A stretch of DNA of 62,161 nt from Acanthaster planci (GCF_001949145.1 NW_019091414.1:1006433-1068593), one strand, 5' to 3'; numbered from the stretch's first letter, positions 34,531 to 48,800 are shown. Made by a program: numbers and translations. Notes: generated by a model not told the origin, from the letters alone.

Positions 34531-37513
34531 AGTCATGAAATACATTGGGCAGGTGATTGCATAAGAATTTTCTTAATCTGTTATAACTGGAATTCAATAC
34601 AAAAGCTTTTCCTCAGCATGGCTCAATCTCTGTTTTGGAATACATTATAAACAAGATTTTGAACTGTGTGAACGTTTATTTTAATGGAGAGAAATGGAGT
34701 GTCGAGAGTTTGTTTATTCGATTTTGTAGACGAGTTTCACAGACAGGCCCTTCAGTGCCCATCGACAAAGGTCAGAGCTTCGGTCAGGTCTTTACATCCT
34801 CGTCATCTAATTTAAACTTTCCCCCTCCTCCCTTGAATTTCAGCATTCCATCACGAGACTGTATGTACAGCACGCACAACACAATGGTCTATAAGTTTAC
34901 CTCCCAAATCCCATCGGCTTCCAATCGCGTGATTTTTATAGGAGAGATTTTGGGATGTTGGCATTATCATTGTTGGATCCCAGCAAAGGTTTTGAAAGTG
35001 ATGACCGGAGGGGGGGGGAGCGAATATACGTCAACTTCAGCAGACATAAGAGGTTTATAGAACATTGGAAAATTGACCCTATCAATCAAACTAAACCCAG
35101 ACAATAACTCGCAGATAAATGGGAAAATCCTCTCAAATTCCGTTGTTGCACGTGAGACCCGCGCGCCTCAAGCCGTTAGGCCTACCTAAATAGACATTAG
35201 CAAGATATCTTTTTTTATAACTGCGCTATAAAAGCAACCTTTTAAACTTATTTCACCAGGATAACTTTGCCATGTGACACCCTCTTTCTGTACTTCGTTC
35301 TCAAGTCTGCGACCTAGTCTCCTTTCTAGGTCACACTTATGACTCACTGTTTACTGACATGTTAATTTTAACTGAATTCAAGCACCATATTTATAACAAC
35401 CAATAGCGACCATGTTCAAGGGCCCATACATTGAGGATACCTAGCCAATCTCTTTCATCTCCTCCCCTCAATAAAATGCAATTTATTCACACAAAATCTC
35501 GGAACCATGCTATATGATAATCAAACTGTTACGCTGTACAAATTCACTGTTAAAAAATAAATAAAAGGAGCCTCCGTTGTCATATTTTATAAAAATGTTG
35601 GTAGTCATTTTAAACCCAAAAGATGACGGCTGTTTTAAATCAGAATGTTACAGCTACCGGCGAACAATAGAAGAATAGCGCTTGGAGTATAAAAGTTTTA
35701 TACATAAAAGGGATGCTTTCTATGATGCACTTTGAGCTTTATGAAATCCGCTCGGTATACTATTATAAAGCGCACACCTTAGTGTTCTTAATATTTCTGA
35801 TGTCGTGGATGAAAAATATGGATACAAGCTTTTGACGTCAATTATTTCATGTGACGAATGCAAATACAAATTTATGTAAATGTGTGGTATTTATGGAACA
35901 AGTTGGCCCGCATAATTCCACTCTTCACTTGCCGACTTGGTATTATCGGTGCCGATGAATCCGGGAAATAATTTGGATCACTGAAATTCTATCACGCCTA
36001 TGTCCTTTCTTTATTGTTGTCCAGACAGAAATTGACCAACATAACCAGCTGGTGGAGAGGGTTGACCTGCCTTCTTCTTTTTATACTGAAAAAGGTGCAA
36101 GGTGGTTTGTGGTGGATTTATAGTGGAGCCCCCCCATTAAGATAGACGCCATTAACTTCAAGGTTCCAGACCAGTAGAAAACTGTGATAAATGCCCCCCC
36201 CCCTTAAAAAAAATCAGACCTAATACCCCAAAGTTTATCGAGTATTCAAGACGCTTATCAAATTAAATCTCATTTCCTCATTTCCATCTTCCTTTTAATA
36301 AACTAGTTCGCAATTGCCACATTCGCTACGTTCGCTGGAAAGTAGGGCAAGGTTCATTTGTACATCAAACGAATCGCTTCAACGTACTCACCGGGTGCCC
36401 TTCTGTGACATTCGTTTGTATAGTAGATGTTGCGCGATTCAGCTAGAGCTTCAGTTTTGATCAATTCTTTTCAAGTATTGGTTAAGTCTTTCAACTGATG
36501 GAATTCTTCTGTGGACTGTGGCCCGATTGAAAGAGTTTTAAGGAACAACAACATATTCCACATGCTGTATTTGGATCATTAAATCAACGCTTAATTGAAC
36601 CTCAATTTGTATGATAATTACCTGATAGTTTAAACTTGTACGTATTTAAAATTTCAGTTTTCTTCCATTTTCATTTTCATTGGATTTTAAAGATACTGCT
36701 TTTCATAAAGATTTCCTTGAGTGAGTTCATACACGAATGTCAAACGACACCCTGTGCACAAACCCTAGGAGAATGGTCTGAAAAATCTGAAAAGTGTTTC
36801 CTAAGAAAACACTTCAACTTTCTCACCGCTAACTTTGACTTTTTAGGACATAGGCCTATTATTGCTCTATGAGGGCTAATAAAGCCCTGCAGTGGGAAAT
36901 TAAGTGCCATTTGTATGTGAAAATCTCACCAGTTACAGAAATGTATTGTAAATTATTTTGGACACTATTCGGTATTATTTTTGAAATGACTGTACGGGAT
37001 TGTAGGTTCATTCTGCTTTTGGTTTTTCCCTCAGCAATTTCTTAAACGATTGTTCGTATCAACGATCGTTCGTATCAACAGAAGCCCATCCGTGCAAACA
37101 CAAGCTATACGTACATGTAAATCAGTTCGTTTTATGTAGGCCTACAATTAACCTTTGCAAAAGTTCATCCGTGCATTTGCAGTTTGTAATTACGAACTGG
37201 CATAATTTTAGTGGCTTATTAACAGATGACTTTTGAATTATTTCTCTCCAGAGATGATCACCCCTAAGAACAGTTTTGAGTAATATTGAATGAGTTTTAG
37301 TCGCTGGAAGTCTGAAAAATTCTTAACGATTCACTTTATTTTTCTTGCTCACCACAAAAAGAGGGAAGATGACTCATTGGCCCACCCCCATGTGCACAAA
37401 CCCCGTAAAACTGGTCTGAAAAAGTCTGTCAGGGGCCGTCTATAAATACACATGAAGGGGGAGGGGGGTTGGTGCCTTGCGTACCACGCGTACGGGGGGG
37501 GGAGTCTGAGGGT

Positions 37514-37712
37514 CCGGTTTGTAAGTGTGACGTCACTCCAGTTTAAACCACGCCCACTACACACGTGCACTGCATTATTAGGCTACATGCATTGATCGCC
37601 GTTTACATGGAACCATGGAACTGGAAGTTAACGGGCAACTTCAGCGATCGTCCAATGGGAGCCTGCAAATCGTGGTGCGTCTGCCTTTGTGACGGAGTCA
37701 CTCACGAACCGG
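37514..37712. mobile_element. short TIR element, copy 2
   Basis: 199 bp, the same element as 29583-29779. The left end is ccggtttgtaagtgtgacg and the right end, reverse-complemented, is ccggttcgtgagtgactcc. The interior matches throughout with scattered substitutions. Confidence 0.7.
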
Positions 37713-37873
37713 ATAGAGATCAATGGTGTAAAAGGCATTGGTGCGAGAACCAGCTCGTGAACCAACACGCGCGCGTTCTCCATTCGTACCGTTTGCGCGG
37801 CACCTTTTTGTTCACAGTGACGTCACACTTCGGTACTCTAGGTCGAGTTCGGGCGGCCTGTTCTTGACACGGC

Positions 37874-38040
37874 AAGATTAAATTAGTGCTCTGAAATATA
37901 TGATTGCTGAGCTTTCGGTAACTGAGTACCTTCTTCAGGGCAAGAAGATTTAGCTGCTTGTGAATCTAGTGCCCTGAAGAAGGCACTCAGGTTGCCGAAA
38001 GCTCGGCAATCATTTATTTCAGAGCACTGATCTAATCTTA
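37874..38040. mobile_element. foldback element, long near-perfect palindrome
   Basis: 167 bp. Each arm runs about 70 bp with few mismatches. The outer end is aagattaaattagtgctctg versus the reverse complement of the right end aagattagatcagtgctctg, and both arms continue to ccttcttcagggca. A central spacer of about 25 bp separates them. The DNA just right of it (ttatattcttgtc-atattctgatcacggtgct) recurs near 29514-29560. Confidence 0.85.
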
Positions 38041-39959
38041 TATTCTTGTCGATATTCTGATCACGGTGCTACGCAGCCCTTTCACATTTTTGACACGGGT
38101 TTCTTGTTCTCGCGCTCGAACGGCAGGAACACGACTCAAGAACACTGTTCTCGGAACAGGATCACACACCACCTCTTCGTCAGGAACAGGAACACACGGA
38201 AAAACTCGTGAGATTTTTATTTTTGAACAGCTGCAAAAAGTAGAGAGATGGCTTCTAAAGCCATAGACAATGGGAAGTTTGCAAAATTAACATTAATTAT
38301 TTTCCGTAACACTGAAATGAATGTTCCTGTTCATACAGAAAAGAATTCATCCCATCCAAACATTAACTCTCGAATAACGTAGCCTACACGGACGCCGCCA
38401 TGTTGCATATACATGTATGTTGCATGTCACTAACTTCCAGCGATAACCAGTTGTTTGTTCCCGGCGTTCGAGCGGCCGACCCATGAACAACAAATCGAGC
38501 TGTTCGTGAACAGACGGGAACATGCCGCCCGAACTTCGCCCCAGCGAGCGGGTCTCTGGAGGCTGCCCAAGTGTAATGACGTCACGGATGGACTGTTCGT
38601 GCATGATGGAACGTGGCGGGGACTTCCTCCCAGAATGCCTTGGTGAATACGCCGCAGCGTTCGATTAGCCTCATTTCGAGGCTTCCCTTGCATGTAAAAC
38701 AGGTGTATTCAGGGAAACTAATCGAACTAACCCTATATGGACAGCCCCTGAGTTCTCACATACTTGCGACGCTACGGGACTTCCTGTGACATTGGCCCGG
38801 GTGCAACGCGAGGTTCGAAAAATGTCCTGATCAGACTTGGTTTAGGTGAACATGTTCAATGTTTATGTTTTGCTTATGTCGTATGCTTCCCTTTATATTC
38901 AATTCTTCTTGAGAAAGCTTGAACTTAGGCAGGTTAGCATTTGGTGAAATAAGTTTCAAGGTTTGTGCTGCTTTATGACATAATGTAGGGTTTCCTTACA
39001 TCCATAAGTCATTTACTATCGACTTCATCACGAACTGTGTCCTTATGATCTGCTTAATTCTTCGCTCATAATATTTCCACTGTCCCCTTTTATTATAATA
39101 AGTGAATTTTGCGGCGCTCTTGTTTCACTGACTGAGAGGAGCACATCATGATTCGAGTTTGCCAGGAAGTTGGAATCACTTAAAAGATATGACAGTAGCG
39201 GATCCAAAATAAGATCCCTACATGCTCTTTTGGGGTCTTCCAATTTTTTTTTTTTTTTGTTAAAGATGTAAGCCCCTTAAAAGATGGCAGTGCGCAGGGG
39301 GTTTGACCTCCAATCCCACATTCGTGCCTCTGTACCCATTTCTTGGCCCTATACTTTTTCCGTTTACCTTCAACTGATTATTTAACAACTTAAAACAGAA
39401 TAAAAAAAGCACAGAAATGTTTGGGATCACCTATACATTTGACCCCCCCTTGTAAATGCTAGGCTTCCCTCTCTCTCCCTCCTTTTTTAAATACTGGATC
39501 CGCTACTGATATTCCCGTCCTTTCCTCGTGCATTCCTCGATACAACACAGACACGGTTTCAGCCTATAGCCTATACGCGTGCTGCCGATATTCCTGTTGG
39601 CTTTCTTGTGCATTGTATTTACAAACATATCATCTCATACTGCGTGTATTGCTTTACATCAATACGGTTTTTAGTTTGGCCTGCCGACTTTATTAAGAAA
39701 TTACCCATAATGCGGGTACTTTTTCATGCATTCGACCTTGGTTTTGTTCGCTGGCTTTCCGTCTATTTCATACGAAAGCCCATTACACGTATACTGCACA
39801 TGTCCCATTTTTAGGGTCATTAAACTAAAAAGAAATTGCCACATTTACCACAACCGGCTGATGGGCCTATAAAGTGAGAGGAGGGGGCAAAATGATCTTT
39901 TCAAAGGTTGGAGGGAGCAACCCCCCCCCTTCCCACTTTAAACTGTTCCGTCGCTGTTG

Positions 39960-40090
39960 CGCTGAGTATACGCACAACCCACGTAGTATGGAGTGTACAT
40001 AGAGTTCTGCACGCTGAACGCGTGCAACCATTTTGGAAAACTTAGCACCATCTGTCTTTCTTTCGCCGCGCCGGCGGGTGAGGGTGCATA
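39960..40090. repeat. dispersed repeat related to 29790-29880
   Basis: Shared blocks are ctg-acg-aacgc-tgcaa, tggaaaa-tta-c-ccatctgtctttctttcgccgc and gggtg-rgggtgca. It is moderately diverged and has no recognised class. Confidence 0.5.
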
Positions 40091-41719
40091 GCAAACAGAC
40101 TCATAATTTATTTGCATTTTATTTCCTTTATAGATCCCGTAGAACGATTCCATGTGGAGGTGAAAAGCAACTTCGTGATCTTTTGACTTTTGAGAGGCTC
40201 ATATTGCATAACATTGGACTCGACAAATTTAGGGCCAGAATCCAAAATTTAAGAAGCGCGTATGAATAAAGAAAAGTGCATGTGAAAGTAAGGGATGCTA
40301 ACAAGAAAACTAATCTCCTGTACCTAGTTAATTACGTTAAGATGACAAGTACATACACCAAATCGTCCACTGTGCCTGGCTGATGACCACCAAAAAATAC
40401 TCAAAAAATACAGCCTCACCTGCGTGATTCATATCACAACCTTGCGTTTAGTTGCCAACATCACAAGCGCAGTGTTGCCAACCACCAGTGACTATATATT
40501 TAGGTACATGTAAATGGCTGACTTAAAAATGATTCATAAAGTGTCAAAAAATCTTAACATGTAAATGTTAATATGATATAATTATATAATTCACGCTTAA
40601 CACTAGCTGCCCCCATGTCAACACCGAGGAAGCTTTTGGAAGCATGACCCTTTTGTTAGCAACTGAACCAAACATGCAAAATGAAGCTAGGTCACGATGA
40701 TGCTGAGGTGATGTGATGGCATCCGCTTACTTTGTCAGAGAATGTCATGCTTACCGTTTGTGTTACGCTTCTAACAACTAGCCTACCTAGCCTTTTGTTA
40801 CTATTTATTTTACCAATAAAATTAAAAATTTGTGCGGAACTTTAGAGGGCTGGCTGGAGGATAGTAGGCCTACATGTACAAAAATCGTAGGCATCCGGTT
40901 GCTCGATGTAGACGAGTATTTTTCGGACTTAACAAAATAGGTTTAGTTGTATCTCGAAGATAATTTTCTTTTGAACTTTTAATCGGGGAAGACTTTTGTG
41001 ATGACGGTTGCATTCAAGCGCTTTTATCAACTACATGTAGAAACAAACGCGCATGCTACAAGGTGCAGACCACTAATTCAAGTGAGAGTTTCTGGCCAGC
41101 TCATTAGCATTAAAAGTGCCCACCCCCACAGTATCTTTTGAAAAAGGAGATTGTTTGGCCTCCAAAATGGTGAGATTGTGTAAATCCTTGCCAGGATCAA
41201 CTCCCGGTCTTTGAGCTTTCACATGAGAACTGAATGGCTAAAAACTACAGTTGAAATATGGTCCTAAGTGCCCGAGAAAGTAAGTTGACGGTTGCCACTT
41301 GAAAAACGGCTGCAATCAGACTTCGGAAAAATCCCTTTTTGGGGGGGGGATTTTGTTTTGTGGGAATAATTAAAAATGTAATTGGTTAACCCACAAAAAA
41401 ATGAAAAGAAATTGAAAGATAGGCCTAAGTGACCGGGCCCTGAACAGTGCTGATTTTACACTGTTTTCAATGGGGCTTGAATAAGTGGACTGTACCCTCC
41501 GTGTAGCGTAGAAACACGACCGGCAAAACGCGCCATATTTACCCCTTCATCCTCCCTTTGAAACCCGTCATCTATTTACTCCATTGACGTCACGGTCGTG
41601 CCCAACACAACTGGCTACGGCTGACAACATGTATAAAACCTGTATAATGCGGCCGGGTTCTTAAGCCGCAGTCATAACCTGCGTCCACCTGCAAGACTTG
41701 AGCTGCGCGTGCGTACTAA

Positions 41720-41860
41720 AACCGTAGCCATCTTTTACTCGATTCTCGACATTGGGGACTGGCGGAGAGAGTGGTTGGTGACGATTGCCGACATATTCAC
41801 GTTGTCAGCGATATTGATAGAATTATTTACTACAACATTTTGGTGTTACAAAGGAAGTTG
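41720..41860 (+). promoter_or_regulatory. RBM39: probable RBM39 5' non-coding exon and start region
   Basis: A CpG-richer patch contains gtagCCATCTTttact (YY1-like initiator motif) near 41728 and ends at a strong donor (gaagttg|gtaagac, GT at 41861). The first coding exon of RBM39 starts with an acceptor at 42809, so a non-coding exon must precede it, and this is the best candidate. The exact start site is inferred. Confidence 0.5.
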
Positions 41861-42829
41861 GTAAGACAGGTGTTATGCATTTTATTCTGTGTTGTATACA
41901 TGATCAATATGCTTGGAGTTGGATTTAAGTTAGGCCTAACAATATGGGTCGTCTGTTTTGCTAGCCATTGCAAATTTACATGCACTAAACGTTTGGGCCA
42001 ACATGTATACTGAGTTTCCCGCTTTGTCGTAGTTTGTTGACAATATTTGTCGTTTAGAGACGGCGAATTTCACAAATAAAAGGAAATCTTCGCGTTCCAA
42101 GGTTTTTTAATGTCAAAAGGCATTGTTTTTCAGATGGATGATATCCAAAATTGATGAATTGTTCTGGATTGTAACACCCAAGGCAGCCGTTTAAACTTAA
42201 AAAAAATCCTACCGTTTACGTCTAGGTTTATAAGCAAGAGTATGCAATGTAGCATAAAGGGTGGGAAAAAGACTGTATCAGAACAATTTTTCCAAATATC
42301 GATCCTTTACATATACTTAATCGAGTGGCATGGTGCAAAGTTTATGAAAACAATTTGAACATCTTAAATGGATGGAAAATGTGGGAGAAAAAAATGATAA
42401 TAGTGCATGGATATTTTTGACCTAAGGCCACTTGGGGAAAAAATTTCCCCTTTTATGGGGACATTCTCTGTTTTGAGAGACTGGTGTTGGCCCCAAATAA
42501 AGGGAATTTTCTAATTCCAGGGACAGTCTCCGAGTTGTGATCAGCGCCTCTACTGCTGGTTGAAACTGGCAGTTGGCTGCTTTGTGCTGGGGGTCACACT
42601 GACCAATCAGGACTCCTCATTATTTATGCCCAAATGGCAGGAACGACAAGCAACAGCCATCGCACCATGAACACTTTCTGTTGAGGCTGCACAAAGATCG
42701 CTGCCCCTCCTGTGTAGTCCATTTATACATGGACAGATGAAGTGTTGCTTGAATGTACATGCAAGTGCTCAATCATTAAGTTTGTGTTTCTGTTTTTTTT
42801 TGTGACAGGTGGTGCAACAGCAGTTGAGC

Positions 42830-45800
42830 ATGGCATTGTACGGAGAGGACCTGGATGTGGAAGCGCTTCTTGAAGCTCCATATAAAAACAGTGAGGTAAT
42901 TTCTCAGTCCCTGTCATTACGTTAAAAAAATCCTCGGTTACCTAAGGGTGGTCAGGTAAAGTTTATGTCCTTTTTTGATTTTTTAAAAATATTTTTATTG
43001 TATTTTTTTTAACATGGTCAGTAATAAATTTTGCAGTTCATATTTATCCAATCTTTTTGGTCTATCCACTTTTTAAAAATTGACAGATTCAAGTTTAATT
43101 TTGTAAATACTTCACAGAGTTTGAATTGACCTTTGTTGAGAATCTCAGTTGACAGTAAAGTGTCTATTTTATTCTTTATTTATAGACATCTACTGATCAC
43201 TCCACATCCTTGGTTCTTGTTGACAGAGGTAGAGGACTTTAGCATCCTTTGGGTACTCCTCATACACACAGTTGCAAAACTTGGCATGAATAAACACAGG
43301 GAAAAAAATTACTGAACAGACTTGGAGGATAAATACTTGAAGTCATTGATTTTAACCCAGTAAACTTCAGTTCATCATAATTTGCTAATATGAAACACAT
43401 GCAGTAGCATGCACCTCATGCCGCATGCTTGTAAATTGAAAGTGTAGTGTTTAGGGAAGGCCACCTACTTCTTTATCTTCTCCAGTGCTAGATTTGTGGA
43501 ATAAGATACTTATACCACTGATAAGACTCATACAGAGCTCATCCTTCAACAGCCTAATAAAGTGTACTTGGTAGGGCAGACCCTTGGCAGAAGGTCTGCA
43601 TTTTGTAATTTGTGTGATGTAGTGTGAATATCTGAAACATCTGATGCAAATTATAAATGGTTAGCATATCCAAATGAAAAAAAGTCATTTTTAAGACTTC
43701 CCTCAGTCTTACTTAACATTAACCTAGAGTAACAAAACAATATTTTCTGTTTTTTTGTCCTGGTTTGTTAGCTTTTTGTGCCCTCTGGGCACACTGTACC
43801 ATATCTTCCTCCAGTACATGTAGCTTTTGGTGTTAAAACCACCAGGGACCACATCACAGAGGACAATGCTAAATGTTATAGTATAATTAGCGTAAATGTG
43901 TTTGTGCAAATCCTTCAGCAGGTCAGAGCTATCTGGTTACTTTGCTGCTGAAATCAGTAAATGACTTCAAGTTGGTTTAGTTGCCTTCAAGTCATTTTTG
44001 GCTTAGAATGGATAGTTCTATTTGATCCCCTTATATTGAGCAAGGATTAGCTCATGACTTGAAGATGTTAAGAGTATTTCAAGGTGGAAGGCTGTGACGT
44101 ACCCAGTTAGTCCACATGAAGGCAATCTGACTAAAAGATCTCCCATCCCCCTCTTGCCGTAGGGTATGAGAAAAGCCATCATGATGACCGGCCTGGAAGA
44201 AACCTGGTGCTTTATGGCCAACATCATGGAGTCTACCTTCCAAAGATCTTCAACTTGATATTTTTTCATGTAGTCCCTAACAGCCCGGACTGAGAATCTG
44301 TCTCTTTTGTTTCTGCATGTTGGCCTTTTTCGGGGGGTATTGACAGTTTCAATAGATAGAACGCTTTGGTATTTGAAATGAAAGTAAACCAGATACTTCT
44401 CTCTTTTTAAAGCACAAGTTTATTCAAGTTTTGTGTTTTCAAAGCATTCAAACTGAAAACATTCCAATTTGGATTTTTTTAAACTAAAATTTGAATCAAA
44501 AGTGAGGAAAAAATTTCTACTTGACATTTCCCATACTTTTGCTAGAGAGAGAAAAAATGAGCCCCATGTCCTCAAAGTTTTCATTTTACTGTTTTAGATT
44601 GATTACATTCAAGTGATGAATTCCATGGCATTTATCAACGGTAAGTTGCTAATGGAGAGTCCTGTTAGCAATTACTTGTACAAGTAACATTCTTTGCATT
44701 GCATGGCCCGCACCGTCATCCTACAACTCTGCTAGCGAAGCAGACTGTGTATTCTGTGCTAAAAATAGACCACAAAATCTTTCCTGTTTGTATGCTGAAA
44801 GATGCGCTGTGGTACACCTCGCATCAATGAATTCTTTTATTTGTCACACATTGATTTTGGTTTGTTCTCTCTCTCTTTCCCTTCTTGACTGTGTACCCCC
44901 CCTTTGTACCCCTGCCATTGTTTATCAACCCAACACAACCAATCCTGCTGTCGGCTGCTTCCCACCCATAATGCTGTTGTATTTTGGATGATCTTAGGAA
45001 GAGGCAACCAGCAAAAACGGTGTGCCAGAGAAGGAACCATCCCCTAAAAAGAAGTGAGTACATTTACAACCTTCCATGTGTGACCTTGTTAAACTTTGAC
45101 TGTATGGTGCTGCTCAATGGCTGGTCCAAACAAAATCAAAAAAGGCAAAAGAATCGGAATAACAGCAAGTTTATTTTCTCATACAAACAGAAATTAATAC
45201 AAACCGCACGTTTCATTGTTTCATTCTCAATAGGGATATGTATTTAAAGTATCCAGAAAGTTTTGCACATGTTGAAGCAGATATATTGGGGGAAAAATGC
45301 ATGATGCAGGTAAGTTGAACACTTCATATTACTGACGGCTCCAAGGTGTGTGTGTTTGACCCGACGTCCGTGTCATGTTGGCGGGAGGGTCTGCTCAAAT
45401 ACTGGTAGTGATTTCTTGTTATCCCATACAGTCACAGTTTAACAAGATATTTTGCAGAGTACTTTATTTTGAATTTACCTGCTCCACATATCTGACCTGG
45501 GATACATGTTTGTTGTCGCAGATTAAAAGTGACTTAGCCCCAATGGCGTGTGACCAGCAGTGCCCACTTACGGCCGATCCAGGGTTGGACGTCTACATAA
45601 AGGGTACTGGACGTGTTCCGAAAGGCCCCGCAACTTGGGGATTTCAGGCCGGGAAATCTAGAAATGCATTGCTAAATGAACCCCCCCCAAGAAAAATGCT
45701 TATGACGCCAACAAAAGGACGATTTGTAATTGGAAACAAAGCAGAGTATACGATATGATACTTGAGGAAGAGGGAAACGCAGCTGGCATTTGTCATGAGT

Positions 45801-48800
45801 ATTTGAGTGAATCCATATGATGCAGGAAGAGAGTGTTGAAGTGATGGCATTTGTCATTTTGAATAACATGATGCTGAAAAAACTGTAAATGCTAATTTAG
45901 TGCAGTCAAAACTGCATGTATCTGTTTATGAAATGAACAAGTTTGCATTGTGGCCCTGATTTTCTCCCTAAGAAACCAAAACTACTTTAATCAGTCACTG
46001 ACTACAGCAGAATATGGGCAAGATTTTATTGGTCATTTTAGTGAAATGGGTTCCTTTTCAAGTAATTTTTTTTTTCTTGTCAGGTTTGCAACATTTACCA
46101 AATCCTGTTATAGAGATGTGGATTGTAAATACTGAAAATCTTTCAACCCCCCGACTAACTTACTAACCAATAGTGTTCAAGAAGAACATACAGAATTTTT
46201 TCTGCGTGAGTGAACTGTAACCAATGTCAGTGGATTTGCCCTCCCAGTTGCATTATTCAGTGATGTTTTACATGTGTCATGCTGTCATTGTTGTCTAATC
46301 CTCACAACTGAATGCTCCAACCAGACACAGAAGTAGCCGTAGTCGCAGCCGTAGCCCTCCTGACTCCAAAGACAAAGATAAGCACAGCAGTAGCAGCAGC
46401 AGCAAGAAAAGTAGTAGCAGGCGTCGCAGCCGTAGTCGCAGCCCGGAAAGGAAACGACGCAGTCGTAGCCCAGACAGGAGACGTCGTAGCCGAAGTCGCA
46501 GCCGGGATAGAAGCACAAGCACACGCCACGATAGAGACAGAGACCGAGACAGGGGGCGTGGCTTGGGCAGATATGGCAGGCAGGGGTAAGATTTGTCTGG
46601 ATTTTTCCTGATTTCAGGATTTTTTCATCAGTGTCTGGCTTGCTGTACCAGTTGTTGGACTATGCTTGATTTGGTCAGGTTTGGTACTGTTCAGTGCAAG
46701 TCCTCTACTGCACAGACCCATCCATAGCATATGTCTTAAACTCCAACAGGCTTATTCTGTTGGATTTTATCAGGTTTGGTACACTTTTTGCTCTAATCGG
46801 GGTGTGAGAATTCAGCTTTTGGCTGATTTCAGCTTTTTTTTGTTCAGATGTTGACCGTGACTTTCAGCTTTTTTGTACGCCTGGTCTGTATAAAAGTATG
46901 GGAACTTTAAATTGTAAGTGGCAGCTCACACCTGTGAAACAGTCACAGTAAAAAATTCCCTCACCTCGATTTGCTACAGTACGCAGGCACACATGGAGTG
47001 ATTTGACTGATAGGACAACTTTGTCAAGAATGCATCTTTACATAGGAGGGTTAATGCCATCTTCTGAGCAGCAGATTTTTGGATGATGGCGTACCTGTCA
47101 ACAGTTCCAATTTATTTTGAATTTTCTTGATTTTTGTGTTACAATTTCTTACAAATCGAAACATTCAGATTCTAAAAAAAAAAAAGTGAGTTCCGACAAA
47201 AGAGGGTGCTAATAGCAGAAAAAGGGATGGCATTTGCTATATCAAGATTGCAGTTGTTACGGACATGTGTGCTTCTCATTTGCTTGTCTTTTTGCTATGA
47301 AATCTTAAAATGGATGTTCCAATTTCTGACTTTTCAATGTTGATACGCATGTGGTGGTAGTGTAGTCTGTATGTAGGAACCATTTGGAACAGGTGTTCAG
47401 TTCCTAATTGGGTGATTTGGACACTTTCAATCTGTAGGCCACATCCCCAGCATTGGTGTGTAGTACTGAGTCCCAAGTACATGATTGAGTTGAGTACGGT
47501 CCATGATATTTCCAAACTTCTTGTAAAAATATGGGCCAACTGGGAATACTCTTAATGTTTCCTTTCAGGAAGCGGAGTCCAACACCCCCACGTCGTGGCC
47601 GTCGTAGCCGCAGTAAAGAGCGTAGTCCCCATAGAGATCCGTTCCATTGGAGACGAAGTCGCTCTCGTAGCAGAGACCGATATGGCAAGAGAGGTTCAAG
47701 TCCAGGGTAATTGTTTCTCGACCTCAGTTTCCTAATTTTGACTTAGCTAGGCACGCGATATACAAATAATGGTTCTGAGTACTGCAGTATGAATAGTTTC
47801 ATGAGGTGACAGACACCTTCTATCTGTCACCTTTTGAAATAATTTTACTTTTGTACTATCAAGTCAGATGAAATAGAAACCCAGAATGACCTTATTGCTA
47901 CTGAAATGCTTACTTGTCCAGCCTGCCCCCTATGCGTTTTTTTTCATATTCAGCCTATTACATCATTGTGCAGGAGGAAGAAGGACATTGAACCTCCTCC
48001 AGAGACAAGAGACGCTCGCACTGTGTTCGTTATGCAGTTATCACAGCGAGTCAGAGCCAAAGACTTGGAGGAATTCTTCTCTTCTGTTGGAAAGGTAAGG
48101 CAGCAAACAATCTGGTTTTGACATGGACTATGCAAGGTACTTTGGATTGTTAACCAAAAGCACTTATCTAGGTTGTCCCATAGGTAACAGAAGTTTTACC
48201 CTTGAAGACATCAGTGGATATCCATGATTTTCATTCGGCCGGTGGGCATCTGGATTGAGAATACCCACAAGAAATTTTACAGTAACAGTTTTTGTGATGA
48301 TTTTTGTAATTAAAGAAAACATGGTGGAACGTAAAAGGGACCTTTTCTTGGACTCGGCAGTTATTCCGTCTCTAAATGGGTACAAGTTTTGTACCAATAA
48401 ATTGATGGAATACCTACAATTTGTGATGTTTGAGATTTGAAAATTTTGATGTCCTTATGTGAGTTCATAAAGGAATTCAGGTGGTAAGAAGTTAAGTCTG
48501 AGATGGTTCCAAGATAGAAATTAACTGTTATTTTCTCACCAGGTACGTGATGTGAAGATCATCTCAGACCGCAACTCGAGGCGTTCTAAAGGCATCGGAT
48601 ATGTGGAGTTTATGTCAGATGAATCAGTCCCACTGGTGAGTGATCCCAAATACATGTACCTACAAGTTAACAGATAACAAAACAAGTTTACCTGACACTT
48701 CCCATTAGCAAATCATTTCCGCCATAATATCTACAACCATATAATTATTGTGTTATCCTACAAGTAAATAGGAGACAAAAAAGAATAACACATGACTTCT

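Larger units (their letters stand above)
34531..41719. other. intergenic, no gene seen
   Basis: About 7 kb between SC5D and RBM39. It contains two inverted-repeat elements (37514-37712, 37874-38040), a dispersed repeat (39960-40090) and C/G homopolymer runs. Local CpG-rich DNA lies at 37800-38640. ORFs up to 141 codons have no family signature. Confidence 0.5.

Noticed and set aside
34635-35060. 141-codon plus ORF after SC5D
   Set aside because: No recognised motif, atypical composition with C and G runs, and no splice partners.
40033-40269. 78-codon ORF ending KFRARIQNLRSAYE, with an acceptor-like ctttatag inside
   Set aside because: The second half looks exon-like, but I found no partner exon and no family, and the first half is dispersed repeat.
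46285-46611. Overlapping ORFs on both strands (Cys/Gly/Tyr, Leu/Arg, Ala/Val-rich)
   Set aside because: They are shadows of the RS-domain exon of RBM39, whose codon repetition leaves other frames open.
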